The notes beneath the pieces were generated by a model, which worked only from the letters and a program-made list of their open reading frames with translations, was not told the DNA's origin and did not search any database. Positions 25,517-34,680 of a DNA stretch of 64,000 nt are shown here, piece by piece. A program made the translations under genes and the position numbers. This DNA comes from Malaciobacter marinus (GTDB lineage: Bacteria; Campylobacterota; Campylobacteria; Campylobacterales; Arcobacteraceae), in assembly GCF_003544855.1 (NCBI RefSeq), contig NZ_CP032101.1, positions 1,054,001-1,118,000 on the forward strand, in the 5' to 3' direction. The first letter of the stretch is position 1, and the number at the start of each line of letters is the position of its first letter.

Positions 25517-26293
25517 TTATTCCTTTATTTGCTTTTCTCTTTGTTTTCTATGAAAATCTTTTAAGTATGGATATAAATCAATAGCATCTTTTCTTATCTT
25601 ATCGTATACTTCTACTTTAAAAGATGAATTATTCACTACTTTAAATGTTCTAATTCCTATTGATTCTTCAGTTGAATTACTTAAATAAAATGAAGTATCA
25701 CCTTTTTTTAAAGGATTTGCAAAATCATCAACAAAAAAAGCAAAAGTATCCCTTAGATTTGATGGGCCTAAAATTGGTAATACAATATGAAAACCTTCTC
25801 CCACTCCCCAAGTAGCAAGAGTTTGACCAAAATCTTCATCATGGTGCTTTATCTCAAAGTTATTCTCTTTTGCAACATCTATTAATCCAGCAATTCCAAA
25901 TGTAGTATTTAATAAAAACATTTGTAACTCTTCCCATGAATTTTGAAACTTAAATTGTAAAAGATTATTTATAAACCTAATTGGAAAACCTAAATTCGTA
26001 AAAAAGTTAGATACGCCTGTTCTTATTGTTGGATGAACAATATCTTTATATGTTAAAATAACAGGTTTTGAAATATAAAGATAAAAACTATCATTAAAAG
26101 AAGTCATTGCTCTGTTGTACCCACTTAATGGATCAAACTCATCTTTTTTATAACCTTTGTTTTCAAACTCACTTGAAATGTCATCAAAAGCCATATATGT
26201 TTCATCTGTTGCTAAATTATTAGTTTGTTCTATTTGCTTCGCATTACAGGAATATAGTAATGAAAGCATTAGTATTAATACTACCTTTTTCAA
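25517..26293 (-). CDS. mlaA: MlaA/VacJ outer-membrane lipoprotein
   Basis: This 258-residue lipoprotein has the lipobox LYSC (Cys16) and an MlaA/VacJ domain: DPLSGYNRAMTSFND at the start, then the FFTNLGFPIRFINNLLQ and TTFGIAGLIDVA segments and WGVGEGFHIVLPILGPSN. MlaA removes mislocalised phospholipid from the outer leaflet and passes it to MlaC. The start is TTG with AAGGAAAA upstream. It is first in the operon with mlaC and the RND gene. The family is certain. Confidence 0.92.
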   Translation of the reverse strand: MKKVVLILMLSLLYSCNAKQIEQTNNLATDETYMAFDDISSEFENKGYKKDEFDPLSGYNRAMTSFNDSFYLYISKPVILTYKDIVHPTIRTGVSNFFTNLGFPIRFINNLLQFKFQNSWEELQMFLLNTTFGIAGLIDVAKENNFEIKHHDEDFGQTLATWGVGEGFHIVLPILGPSNLRDTFAFFVDDFANPLKKGDTSFYLSNSTEESIGIRTFKVVNNSSFKVEVYDKIRKDAIDLYPYLKDFHRKQREKQIKE

Positions 26294-26373
26294 TTTTGTT
26301 TTCCTTGTGTTGTGTGTGAATGTGATTATATAGAAAAATTGTAAAAAATTAGGTAAAACAAAAAAATGTTTTA

Positions 26374-27249
26374 CTAATTATTTATTTTGTTTAAAATCGT
26401 AATAAGTTGCATAGGATCAACTTGAACAGAGTTTACTCTTGCACTAAAATGTAAATGTGGTCCTGTAACTCTTCCTGTATTTCCACTAAGGCCTATAATC
26501 TCGCCTTTTTTCACTTTTTGATTTTTCTTAAAATTCATTTTGCTTAAGTGATAGTAACAAGTATAGACTCCTTGTCCATGATCAATAATAATAGAATTGC
26601 CAGCATAAAATCTATGTTTTGAAAGTACAACTATTCCATCATTTGCAGCTTTAATTGGTGTTCCAATACTTGCTCTAAAGTCTGTCCCACTATGATAACT
26701 TTTTATCTTATTATTATAAACTCTTTTTGTACCAAATTCACTTGTTATTTTTGTATTTAAAGGATAAATAAAATCACTATTCCAAAGTAGTTCTTTAGTT
26801 ACAGTATTGTAAATATCCATAGCTTCTTTGTACTCTTTCTTTGTTCTTTGTTTATTCTTTTTGCTTAAAGTAACTTTTGAACTTTTTACATTTATTACTT
26901 CACTTTTATATTTCCCATTTTTTAATATTAATGAAGTTGATTTAAACTTTTTAACATTGTTCTTTTCATATGAAACTATTATTTTATATGGTTTGATATT
27001 TTTATAATAAGACATAGGAATCAAAGCATAAAAGCTATTTTTTTTAAAAGGGTTTTTAAAAAAATCTATATTCGTTTTTTCTTTATTTAAAACAGTTAAC
27101 TTTGGCTCTTTTATATTTTTTGCATCAAGGTACAAAAGTGCTGTTTGAGCATTTGTTATTTCTTTGTTTTCAAAATGTAATTTTATATCTTCACTATTAG
27201 CAAAGTTTATAAATATTAAAGTAATTAAAAGTAGTAGTTTTTTTATCAT
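26374..27249 (-). CDS. M23-family (LytM) peptidoglycan endopeptidase
   Basis: This 291-residue exported protein has a signal peptide (1-19) and a C-terminal LytM domain. The zinc ligands are in HSGTD (His and Asp) and HLH near the end, with a further histidine in YYHLSK. The N-terminal 130 residues form a beta-rich region as in Campylobacter/Helicobacter shape-determining endopeptidases. It should cut peptide cross-links in the cell wall and influence cell shape or division. Both catalytic motifs are intact, so it is likely an active enzyme. It lies 80 bp upstream of the mlaA operon on the same strand. Confidence 0.88.
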   Translation of the reverse strand: MIKKLLLLITLIFINFANSEDIKLHFENKEITNAQTALLYLDAKNIKEPKLTVLNKEKTNIDFFKNPFKKNSFYALIPMSYYKNIKPYKIIVSYEKNNVKKFKSTSLILKNGKYKSEVINVKSSKVTLSKKNKQRTKKEYKEAMDIYNTVTKELLWNSDFIYPLNTKITSEFGTKRVYNNKIKSYHSGTDFRASIGTPIKAANDGIVVLSKHRFYAGNSIIIDHGQGVYTCYYHLSKMNFKKNQKVKKGEIIGLSGNTGRVTGPHLHFSARVNSVQVDPMQLITILNKINN

Positions 27250-27392
27250 AAAATTAATTATATCTAAACTAATTAAAATAACATTTAATTAGTTTAAATA
27301 TAAAAAGTTAAAATATGTTTATAATTGCCAATAATTACATATTTATTACAAACTTGGTATAATCTGTGAAAAATAAAATATTGGAGTAATTT

Positions 27393-28103
27393 ATGGGTAG
27401 AGCCTTTGAATATAGAAAAGCAGCCAAAATGAAAAGATGGGGGAATATGTCAAGAGTTTTCCCAAAACTAGCTAAGGCAATTGAAATTGCAGCAAAAGCT
27501 GGTGGTGGTGATCCTGAAATGAACCCTGTTTTAAGAACAGCTATTCTTAATGCAAAAGCACAAAATTTACCAAAAACAAATATTGAAGCAGCTATTAAAA
27601 GAGCAACAGGAAAAGATGCAAAAAATTATACTGATGTAAATTTTGAGGGTAAAGGTCCTCATGGAGTATTGATTTTTGTAGAGTGCGCTACAGATAATAA
27701 TACAAGAACTGTTGCAAATGTAAAAATGCATTTTAATAAAAATGGTGGACAAGTAGTTCCTACTGGTTCATTAGAGTTTATGTTTGATAGAAAAGCAATT
27801 TTTGAGTTTGATAAAAAAGAAAATATGGATCTTGAAGAACTAGAATTAGAATTAATTGATTCAGGTCTTGAAGAGCTTGAAGAAGAAGATGGATTATGTA
27901 TTGCTTTTGCTGATTATACTGATTTTGGAAATATGAATACAAAATTTGAAGAACTAGGAATTGAACTTAAAAAAGCTGAATTAAAAAGAGTGACAAATAA
28001 TCCTCAAGAGTTCAATGAAGAAGAACAAGAAGAGATTGGTAAATTACTTGAAAAGCTTGAAGATGACGATGACGTTCAAGCAGTATTTACAAATATGGCA
28101 TAA
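27393..28103 (+). CDS. YebC/PmpR-family protein
   Basis: This 236-residue protein is a full-length YebC-family member. It begins MGRAFEYRKAAKMKRWGNMSR, has the N-terminal helical domain and the GPHGV loop with ATDNNTRT, and ends in an acidic helix with DDDDVQAVFTNM. Family members have been described as DNA-binding regulators and, more recently, as ribosome-associated translation factors. It is monocistronic with GGAG before the start and a strong hairpin at its end. Confidence 0.92.
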   Translation: MGRAFEYRKAAKMKRWGNMSRVFPKLAKAIEIAAKAGGGDPEMNPVLRTAILNAKAQNLPKTNIEAAIKRATGKDAKNYTDVNFEGKGPHGVLIFVECATDNNTRTVANVKMHFNKNGGQVVPTGSLEFMFDRKAIFEFDKKENMDLEELELELIDSGLEELEEEDGLCIAFADYTDFGNMNTKFEELGIELKKAELKRVTNNPQEFNEEEQEEIGKLLEKLEDDDDVQAVFTNMA

Positions 28104-28123
28104 AACAGATATTCTGTTTTATG
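28099..28123. terminator. Bidirectional terminator after yebC
   Basis: Perfect 11-bp arms (CATAAAACAGA and TCTGTTTTATG) surround a 3-base loop, overlapping the YebC stop and reaching the stop of the convergent sensor kinase. TTTAATT follows on the plus strand. Confidence 0.65.
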
Positions 28124-28124
28124 T

Positions 28125-31100
28125 TTAATTATCTTGAATCCATTGTTTTATTTCACTTATTAAAATCTCATAATTATTAGAAATATTACTTAAAAAATCA
28201 TCACTAATTGTTTGATTGTTTTTTATTTTAGTTTCAAACTCTTCAAACTGTTTTGCATTCTCATATGCTCCTAAAGTTCCAAGTAAACCTTTTATTGTAT
28301 GTAATTCATTTAATAAATCTTCAGTATTATTATCTTTTAAAAGTCTTGAAAGTTTTTTTATATCATTTTCTCTTTTTTCAATAAAACTTTTTAAAAAATC
28401 TTTGTAATATTCTTTTTGATTCATCATTCTATCTAAGGCGGTTTTAGTATCTAGTAAGCTTTTTGAACTTGTATTATCCAAACTTTTTTCATTTGTCTTT
28501 TCTTCAATTGACTTTTTACTTAGTATTTTGTTTATTTTTTCTTTTAATACTTTTACATCAAATGGTTTTCCTATATGATCAACCATCCCATAAGATAAGC
28601 ATTTTTTAACATCACTATCTAAAGCATTTGCAGTCATAGCAATGATTGGTAATGTATTACATTGTAAATGCTCTTTAATAGTTTTTGTTGCACTATAACC
28701 ATCCATTATTGGCATATGAATATCCATCAAAACCAAATCATAATAACTACAAGAGTGTTTATTTATAAGTTCAACAGCTTCATAACCATTGTTTGCTATT
28801 TCAATATGTTTTACTTCATCTTTTAGAAAATTAATTGCAAGTTCTTGGTTTATTTCATTATCTTCTACTAAAAGTATTCTTGCATCTATTATTTTTTCAT
28901 TATTGTTTGTAATATGCTCAAGTCTATTTTCTATTTCTTCTAGTTGTTCTTTTTTTGGGATTTTTGCTTTAATTGTAAAGAAAAAAGTTGTTCCTTTATT
29001 TTCATGACTTTCAAAGTCAATCTCTCCTTTAAGTAATTCTACTAAATTTTTAGAAATAACCAAGCCTAATCCTGTTCCTCCAAACTCTTTTGAAATAGAA
29101 TTATCTTCTTGTGAAAAAGATTTAAAAAGTTTACTTTGATTATTTTTTGATATACCTTTTCCTGTATCAGTAATAAAAAACTTCAAAGTAATCTCTTTAT
29201 CTGTTTGTTCTATAAGCTTTATCTCAATTTTTACGTAACCTTTTTTTGTAAATTTAATAGAATTATTAATCAAATTTGTAAGTATCTGAGATAATCTTAA
29301 CTCATCACTTAAAATATATTCTGGTATTTCCTCATCTTGTACTATGATTAAACCAATATCTTTTTCTTTAGCCATATGAGAAAATAGATCATTAATATTG
29401 CTTATACATTTTCTTAAATTTACAGGTGCAATAGAAACATCAAGCTTTCCTGCTTCTATTTTTGAAAAATCTAAAATATCATTTATTATTCTAAGAAGCA
29501 TATTTGCAGAAGCTTTTGCTTTTATTAAAAAATCTTTTGATGTTTGGGGATCACTATTTATTTTTTCTAGTGATAGTGTTGTCATACCAATTATTCCATT
29601 CATAGGAGTTCTAATTTCATGACTCATATTTGCAAGAAATTCACTTTTTGCTTTGTTTGCTTTTTGTGCTTGTTTTTTTGCTGTTATTAACTCTTCTTCT
29701 ATTTTTTTTCTTTTTTGTATTTCTGCTTTTAGTTTTCTATTCCAAAATATAATAAAACTAATTATTAAAAAAGAGGCAAATGCTATTTTATAAACTAAAG
29801 TATAATCTACTTTTTCTTCAAACTCTACAGAAATCCATTTATCATAAATATTTTTTAATTCTTTTTGTGTAAATGATTCAACTGCTTTATTAAAAATGAC
29901 ATTTAAGATAGGTTCATCTTTTATTGTTCCAAAAGATAATTTTGTTTCTTGTTCTATTTTTCCAGCAATTTTTATCTCAAAGTCACCTTCTTTTTGAAGT
30001 TGATAACTAATACTTCCTAATGAGTCAATATACCCAAAAACTTTTTTATTTCTAACTTTATTTATTCCATCCTTTATAGTGTGGACATGAACAATTTTAA
30101 TATCTGGATAGTTTCTTTTAATCATCTCTTCATAAGCATATCCTTGAATAATAGCTACTGATTTATTTGATATATCTTTTATATTGTCAACAAAAAGTTC
30201 ATTATTTCTTGTGGCAATAACAATTGTTTGTGTAATATATGGTTTAGTAAAGTTTAAATATTTTCTTCTTTCTGGTGTATTTTCTACAACTGGTAATATA
30301 TCACATTTTTTTTCTTTTATGGCATCTAATGATTCTTTCCAGTTTTTTGTTTGATAAAGGGATACTTTTAAGTTTATTCTTTTTTTAATTATTTCCATAA
30401 TATCTTTTGTAATACCCTTATGTTTTCCATTTTCAATACTTTCATAGGGCATTGCATCAGGTAAAATACACATTTTTATCTCACCTTTTTTTCTAAGGTA
30501 ATTTTCTTCTTTTTTTGATAAAAAGATTGTTTCGTTTGATTTTAACTTTACATTATCACCTTTTATAATGAAACTATCTTGAGGTAAAAACTCTTTATTT
30601 ATATTATAAGACTCTATTAGTCTTTCATCAAACATGAATTTTGTAGTATTTTTATTTGAGATTTCAATTTCGTCTGCTTTTTTACCAAGTAAAATAGAGT
30701 GAGCAATATTTGCAGCTTCCAAGCCTTGTGAAAATGCACTTAAAAGTTTTCCTCCTATTATTCCATCACCAAGTAAAAAATCCCAAGCTGCATAAATAGG
30801 TAATTTTGTTAGTCTTGATATATTTTTTATTGATTCATTTGTATTGAAATATTCCCCATTTTTATCTTTAAAAAATTGAACATAAAAAATTATTGTATCT
30901 TCACTCAACGATTTAATTTTTTCAAATAACTCATCTTTTGATAAAGCTTTAGGAATAATTAGATTAACTCTGTTTTTATAGTCACTTTTAATCTTTAATA
31001 GTCGTTTTTCAATTAGTTTACCTGTTGTTAGTTGATCATTTATTACAAAAACATTTTTTGTATTTGGATGTAGTTTTAATGCAATATCTAAAGTACTTCT

Positions 31101-32372
31101 TATATCTAGCTCTTCTTTTATTCCTGTTATATTTGATTTGTTTTTTAGCATTGATTTTTCAAAATTATTTATTCCTGTAAAAACTATTGGTATTTTAGAG
31201 TCAAAAATCTTATCTTTATTTTCTATCATAAAATCCAATGCATTATTATCAGAAACAATAATTAAATCAAAATCAGAATTTTTATACCTATACTGATAGT
31301 TGTTTTTTAAAAGTTCTAAATACTTTTTATCAAACTCTCTTTTTGTATCCATATATTCAATACTAATAGTAACATTTGAATCATTTGGAAATAAAGCTTT
31401 TATTCCTGCTGTTATATTTTCTGTCCATTTATAGCCTGCATGATATGAGTGTAAAAGTAAAATTTTCTTTGGATTTTTATATTGTATTTTTGAATATCCA
31501 CTAGTAGTTAAGATTTTTGATCTAATTTTATTTTCTAGTGTTTCTTTATTGTATTCAATTTTATTAATAAAACTATCAATAAACCATTTTTGATTTAAAG
31601 TAACTCTTTCTTGATATGTCAAAGATTCTATTGCTTTATCAAAAATATCTCTTAAAATAGGCCAATCTTTTCTAACTCCTATTCTTTCAAAAAATCTATT
31701 CTCTTCATTTATTTTTGCAACACCTTGAAAATAAACATTTGATATACCATATTTAGAAATTATATTTTTTAAAATTGGTCCTAAATTTATTGTTGCATCT
31801 GCTAATCCAGTAGATACAGATTGAATTGTTTCAATTGAATTATCTACTAGAATTATTTTTATCTTTGGATAGTTGTCTTTTATAACTTCTTCTTGCCATG
31901 AGCCTTTAACAACTGCAACAGTTCTATTATCTAAGTCACTTAATTTTTTAAATATATTTGCTTTTTGATTTGAATAAATAGCATTTGAGATATTTATAAT
32001 AGGATTTTTAGTAAAAACTGCATATTTTTCTCTATTGGGAGTAGAAACTAGATTTGATATAACATCTATTTGTTTATTTTTAAGCATTTTTATAAAGCTA
32101 TTCCAATTTTGCGCTTGAACAAATTCAATTTTTAAACCGATTTTTTTAGCTAATAGTCTTATCAAGTCATTTGAGTAACCCATTATTTGACCATTTTCAC
32201 TATAATTAAAAGGTTCCCAATTCATTTCTGCATGAACTTTTATTTTTTGATGTTTATTTAGCCATTGAAGTTCTTTTGTTGATAAATCAATCATTGGATT
32301 ATATTTTATATTTTCTGCAAACAAAAAATTTGTATAAATAATGATAATCAGTAGTTTGTAAAATATATGCAT
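28125..32372 (-). CDS. Giant BvgS-like hybrid sensor kinase with three binding domains
   Basis: At 1415 residues this is the largest protein here. A signal or anchor segment (1-19) leads to a periplasmic SBP_bac_3 domain (about 40-270), an ABC-substrate-binding-like domain (about 300-590, beginning [15 protein letters not shown]), a second SBP_bac_3 domain (about 620-860), a membrane helix (about 865-885), HisKA with [15 protein letters not shown], HATPase with [10 protein letters not shown], a receiver with [11 protein letters not shown], and an HPt domain with [13 protein letters not shown]. All phosphorelay residues look intact. The ATG at 32372 is chosen because AAAGG lies seven bases upstream, against a TTG two codons earlier. 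It is monocistronic with no adjacent response regulator, so its HPt must act on a remote partner. Venus-flytrap inputs suggest amino acid, peptide or organic ligands. Confidence 0.88.
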   Translation of the reverse strand: MHIFYKLLIIIIYTNFLFAENIKYNPMIDLSTKELQWLNKHQKIKVHAEMNWEPFNYSENGQIMGYSNDLIRLLAKKIGLKIEFVQAQNWNSFIKMLKNKQIDVISNLVSTPNREKYAVFTKNPIINISNAIYSNQKANIFKKLSDLDNRTVAVVKGSWQEEVIKDNYPKIKIILVDNSIETIQSVSTGLADATINLGPILKNIISKYGISNVYFQGVAKINEENRFFERIGVRKDWPILRDIFDKAIESLTYQERVTLNQKWFIDSFINKIEYNKETLENKIRSKILTTSGYSKIQYKNPKKILLLHSYHAGYKWTENITAGIKALFPNDSNVTISIEYMDTKREFDKKYLELLKNNYQYRYKNSDFDLIIVSDNNALDFMIENKDKIFDSKIPIVFTGINNFEKSMLKNKSNITGIKEELDIRSTLDIALKLHPNTKNVFVINDQLTTGKLIEKRLLKIKSDYKNRVNLIIPKALSKDELFEKIKSLSEDTIIFYVQFFKDKNGEYFNTNESIKNISRLTKLPIYAAWDFLLGDGIIGGKLLSAFSQGLEAANIAHSILLGKKADEIEISNKNTTKFMFDERLIESYNINKEFLPQDSFIIKGDNVKLKSNETIFLSKKEENYLRKKGEIKMCILPDAMPYESIENGKHKGITKDIMEIIKKRINLKVSLYQTKNWKESLDAIKEKKCDILPVVENTPERRKYLNFTKPYITQTIVIATRNNELFVDNIKDISNKSVAIIQGYAYEEMIKRNYPDIKIVHVHTIKDGINKVRNKKVFGYIDSLGSISYQLQKEGDFEIKIAGKIEQETKLSFGTIKDEPILNVIFNKAVESFTQKELKNIYDKWISVEFEEKVDYTLVYKIAFASFLIISFIIFWNRKLKAEIQKRKKIEEELITAKKQAQKANKAKSEFLANMSHEIRTPMNGIIGMTTLSLEKINSDPQTSKDFLIKAKASANMLLRIINDILDFSKIEAGKLDVSIAPVNLRKCISNINDLFSHMAKEKDIGLIIVQDEEIPEYILSDELRLSQILTNLINNSIKFTKKGYVKIEIKLIEQTDKEITLKFFITDTGKGISKNNQSKLFKSFSQEDNSISKEFGGTGLGLVISKNLVELLKGEIDFESHENKGTTFFFTIKAKIPKKEQLEEIENRLEHITNNNEKIIDARILLVEDNEINQELAINFLKDEVKHIEIANNGYEAVELINKHSCSYYDLVLMDIHMPIMDGYSATKTIKEHLQCNTLPIIAMTANALDSDVKKCLSYGMVDHIGKPFDVKVLKEKINKILSKKSIEEKTNEKSLDNTSSKSLLDTKTALDRMMNQKEYYKDFLKSFIEKRENDIKKLSRLLKDNNTEDLLNELHTIKGLLGTLGAYENAKQFEEFETKIKNNQTISDDFLSNISNNYEILISEIKQWIQDN

Positions 32373-32462
32373 AATCAAACCTTTTCGCGTTTATATCAAA
32401 ATTATAGCTATTATTTTAATAAATGTGAAGAGGTTATATTAAACTAAAATTTGTTATTTAGA

Positions 32463-33209
32463 TTAATTTAATTTACTAATTATTTTTTTTATATTTTTTA
32501 TTCTATTTTCTGAATTTGGGTGTGTTGAAAAGAACTCAAAATTTTCTTTTTTCCCTTTACTCATATTTTCCCAAAATTTTACTGCTTCTTTTAAATCATA
32601 TCCAGCTTTATGCATAAGATAAATACCTATTTCATCAGCTTCACTCTCTTGCATTCTTCCATAAGGCATAAGCACACCATATTGAGCTCCTACTCCATAT
32701 GCAATATTAAAAGTTTTTGTATATTGAGGTGCTTGACTTCCTAAAACTATATTTCCTATTACTTGAACACCTTGAGACAACATACCTGCACTAACTCTTT
32801 CAGCACCATGCCTTGCAAGAGCATGTGCAATCTCATGGGAAATAACAGTTGCTAGTTGTGAGTCATTTTTAGCAATTTTTAAAATACCTGTGTATACTAC
32901 GACTTTTCCACCAGGAAGACAAAATGCATTTTTTGCTTTATTCTCAATTAAGTTAAATTCCCATTTATAATTTTTTTTTGTAACTTTTGCAATCTTTTCG
33001 CCAATATTTTTAACTCTTAATGCATCTTTTGTATTTTTTATTACTTTTGATTCTTTTAAAGTTTTTTCATAACTTTGCTCACCTAAAGCCAACTCTTGTT
33101 CTGTTGAAATTAATATCATTTGATCTCTATTTGTATATGGTGTTTTGTGTGTACATCCAATTAAAAAAAGAGTAAAGATAATTAGTGAAAAAATGTGTTT
33201 AATCTGCAT
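32463..33209 (-). CDS. M48-family metalloprotease lipoprotein (LoiP/BepA-like)
   Basis: This 248-residue protein has the lipobox LIGC (Cys19) and a complete M48 catalytic site: HEIAHALARHG with the HExxH pair, and the third zinc ligand in ESEADEIG. There is no TPR region, so it resembles LoiP/YcaL rather than BepA. Such outer-membrane-facing proteases clear misassembled outer-membrane proteins. The start is set at an ATG with AAAGGA five bases upstream, six codons inside the longer frame. It diverges from a DMT transporter. Confidence 0.88.
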   Translation of the reverse strand: MQIKHIFSLIIFTLFLIGCTHKTPYTNRDQMILISTEQELALGEQSYEKTLKESKVIKNTKDALRVKNIGEKIAKVTKKNYKWEFNLIENKAKNAFCLPGGKVVVYTGILKIAKNDSQLATVISHEIAHALARHGAERVSAGMLSQGVQVIGNIVLGSQAPQYTKTFNIAYGVGAQYGVLMPYGRMQESEADEIGIYLMHKAGYDLKEAVKFWENMSKGKKENFEFFSTHPNSENRIKNIKKIISKLN

Positions 33210-33295
33210 AGTATTTCCTTTATTCATATAATTTTAGCAAAAAAAAAATAATTTTAAGGAAATTATTGTAAAATTTTTTGAATTAGGAGAGAAAA

Positions 33296-34192
33296 TTGCA
33301 TATACAACAAACTAAAGGAAATTTACTAGGCTTGATTACAATAAGCTTATGGTCTTGTCTTGCACTATTTACAGTTTATTCTGGAGAAATTCCACCTTTT
33401 GAACTTTTAACTATATCTTTTTGTGTAGCTTCTTTAATAGGAATAGCTATGTTAAAAAAACAAAAAAGAGCCTTTAATGAGTTTTTTAAAATACCATTAA
33501 AAGCTTATATTATAGGAGTAGTTGGTTTATTTGGATATCATTTATTTTACTTTTTGGCCATTAAAAATGCTCCTGCTGTTGAAGCTAATTTAATAAATTA
33601 CTTATGGCCATTACTTATTGTAGTTTTTTCTTCACTATTACCAAATGAGAAGTTAAAATGGTTTCATATTCTTGGAACACTTTTAGCTTTAAGTGGAGCT
33701 TTTTTACTAGTTTTAAAAGATGGAAGTTTACAATTTGATACTAAATATACTCTAGGCTACTCTTTTGCCTTGATTTCTGCACTTTTATGGTCAAGTTATT
33801 CCGTGATTTCAAAAACTTTAACTCATATTCCAACTTTTGCAGTTACAGGTTTTTGTATATTAACTGCTTTTTTCTCTGCAATTGCACATTTAACTTTTGA
33901 ACAGATTTACATACCAACATTTTTTGAACTTTTTTCTGCAATAATGTTAGGTCTTGGACCTGTTGGAGGAGCATTTTATTTATGGGATTTTGCTTTGAAA
34001 AACGGTGATATAAAAATATTGGGTTCACTTGCTTATTTAGCACCACTTCTTTCAACTTTAATTTTAGTTTTAGTAGGTATTTCTAATATGACAATAACTA
34101 TTGCAATTGCTTGTGTTTTAATTGTATTGGGTTCTCTAGTAAGTTCAAAACAATATTTAAAAATATTTAAAAATTTAATATTTAAAGCTTGA
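33296..34192 (+). CDS. DMT-superfamily EamA-type transporter
   Basis: This 298-residue membrane protein has ten predicted helices in two EamA repeats (about 8-140 and 150-290), with LINYLWPLLIVVFS and LAYLAPLLSTLILV as typical repeat ends. EamA proteins export or import metabolites such as amino acids, and the substrate is not predictable. The start is TTG with AGGAGA upstream. It overlaps a convergent thioesterase-like gene by 11 bp. Confidence 0.85.
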   Translation: MHIQQTKGNLLGLITISLWSCLALFTVYSGEIPPFELLTISFCVASLIGIAMLKKQKRAFNEFFKIPLKAYIIGVVGLFGYHLFYFLAIKNAPAVEANLINYLWPLLIVVFSSLLPNEKLKWFHILGTLLALSGAFLLVLKDGSLQFDTKYTLGYSFALISALLWSSYSVISKTLTHIPTFAVTGFCILTAFFSAIAHLTFEQIYIPTFFELFSAIMLGLGPVGGAFYLWDFALKNGDIKILGSLAYLAPLLSTLILVLVGISNMTITIAIACVLIVLGSLVSSKQYLKIFKNLIFKA

Positions 34193-34628
34193 TAACATAT
34201 ACTCCTTCAAAATCAACACAAACTTTACCATCTTGTAATAGTTGAGATTTTATTCTAATTGAAGCACTTTTTTTATCTTTAAGTTTTCTTTTTAAAGTTT
34301 GTAGTTGTTCTTTTGATGGTAAAAGAGTTTTACAGTAAAGTTCTTTTGTTACAGGAGTTCTATATGCAGTATCACTTTTTATTACTGCAATCATACAATC
34401 TTTATTAAAACCTAAATCAACAACACTTAAATAACAAGCACTCCATGCAGAAATAGTTACTAAAGTACTTAAGCTTCCTGCAAAACCTGTTTGTTTGTCA
34501 TTTATATTTGGTTCTATGGGAGCAGTTGTTATTAGATAATTATTTTCGACTTTTTCTATATCAATTTGCATGAATTTAGTAAGTGGTATTTGTGAATGGA
34601 GTTTATATTTTAAAGCTTCTAAGTCCAA
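34182..34628 (-). CDS. YiiD_C-type putative thioesterase (hotdog fold)
   Basis: The 148-residue product fits the YiiD C-terminal-like thioesterase family: HSQIPLTKFMQI at the start, then NDKQTGFAGSLSTLVTISAWSACYL forming the central helix of a hotdog fold. The TTG at 34628 is chosen because AGGAG lies five bases upstream; the frame extends seven codons further. It probably hydrolyses an acyl-CoA or acyl-ACP thioester, although no substrate is known for the family. It lies 52 bp downstream of the FadE-like gene, which also points to acyl chemistry. Confidence 0.72.
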   Translation of the reverse strand: MDLEALKYKLHSQIPLTKFMQIDIEKVENNYLITTAPIEPNINDKQTGFAGSLSTLVTISAWSACYLSVVDLGFNKDCMIAVIKSDTAYRTPVTKELYCKTLLPSKEQLQTLKRKLKDKKSASIRIKSQLLQDGKVCVDFEGVYVIKL

Positions 34629-34680
34629 ATTTTCTCCTTTTAAAGGCAAATTTTATCATTTGTAAGCTTTTTAATATATT

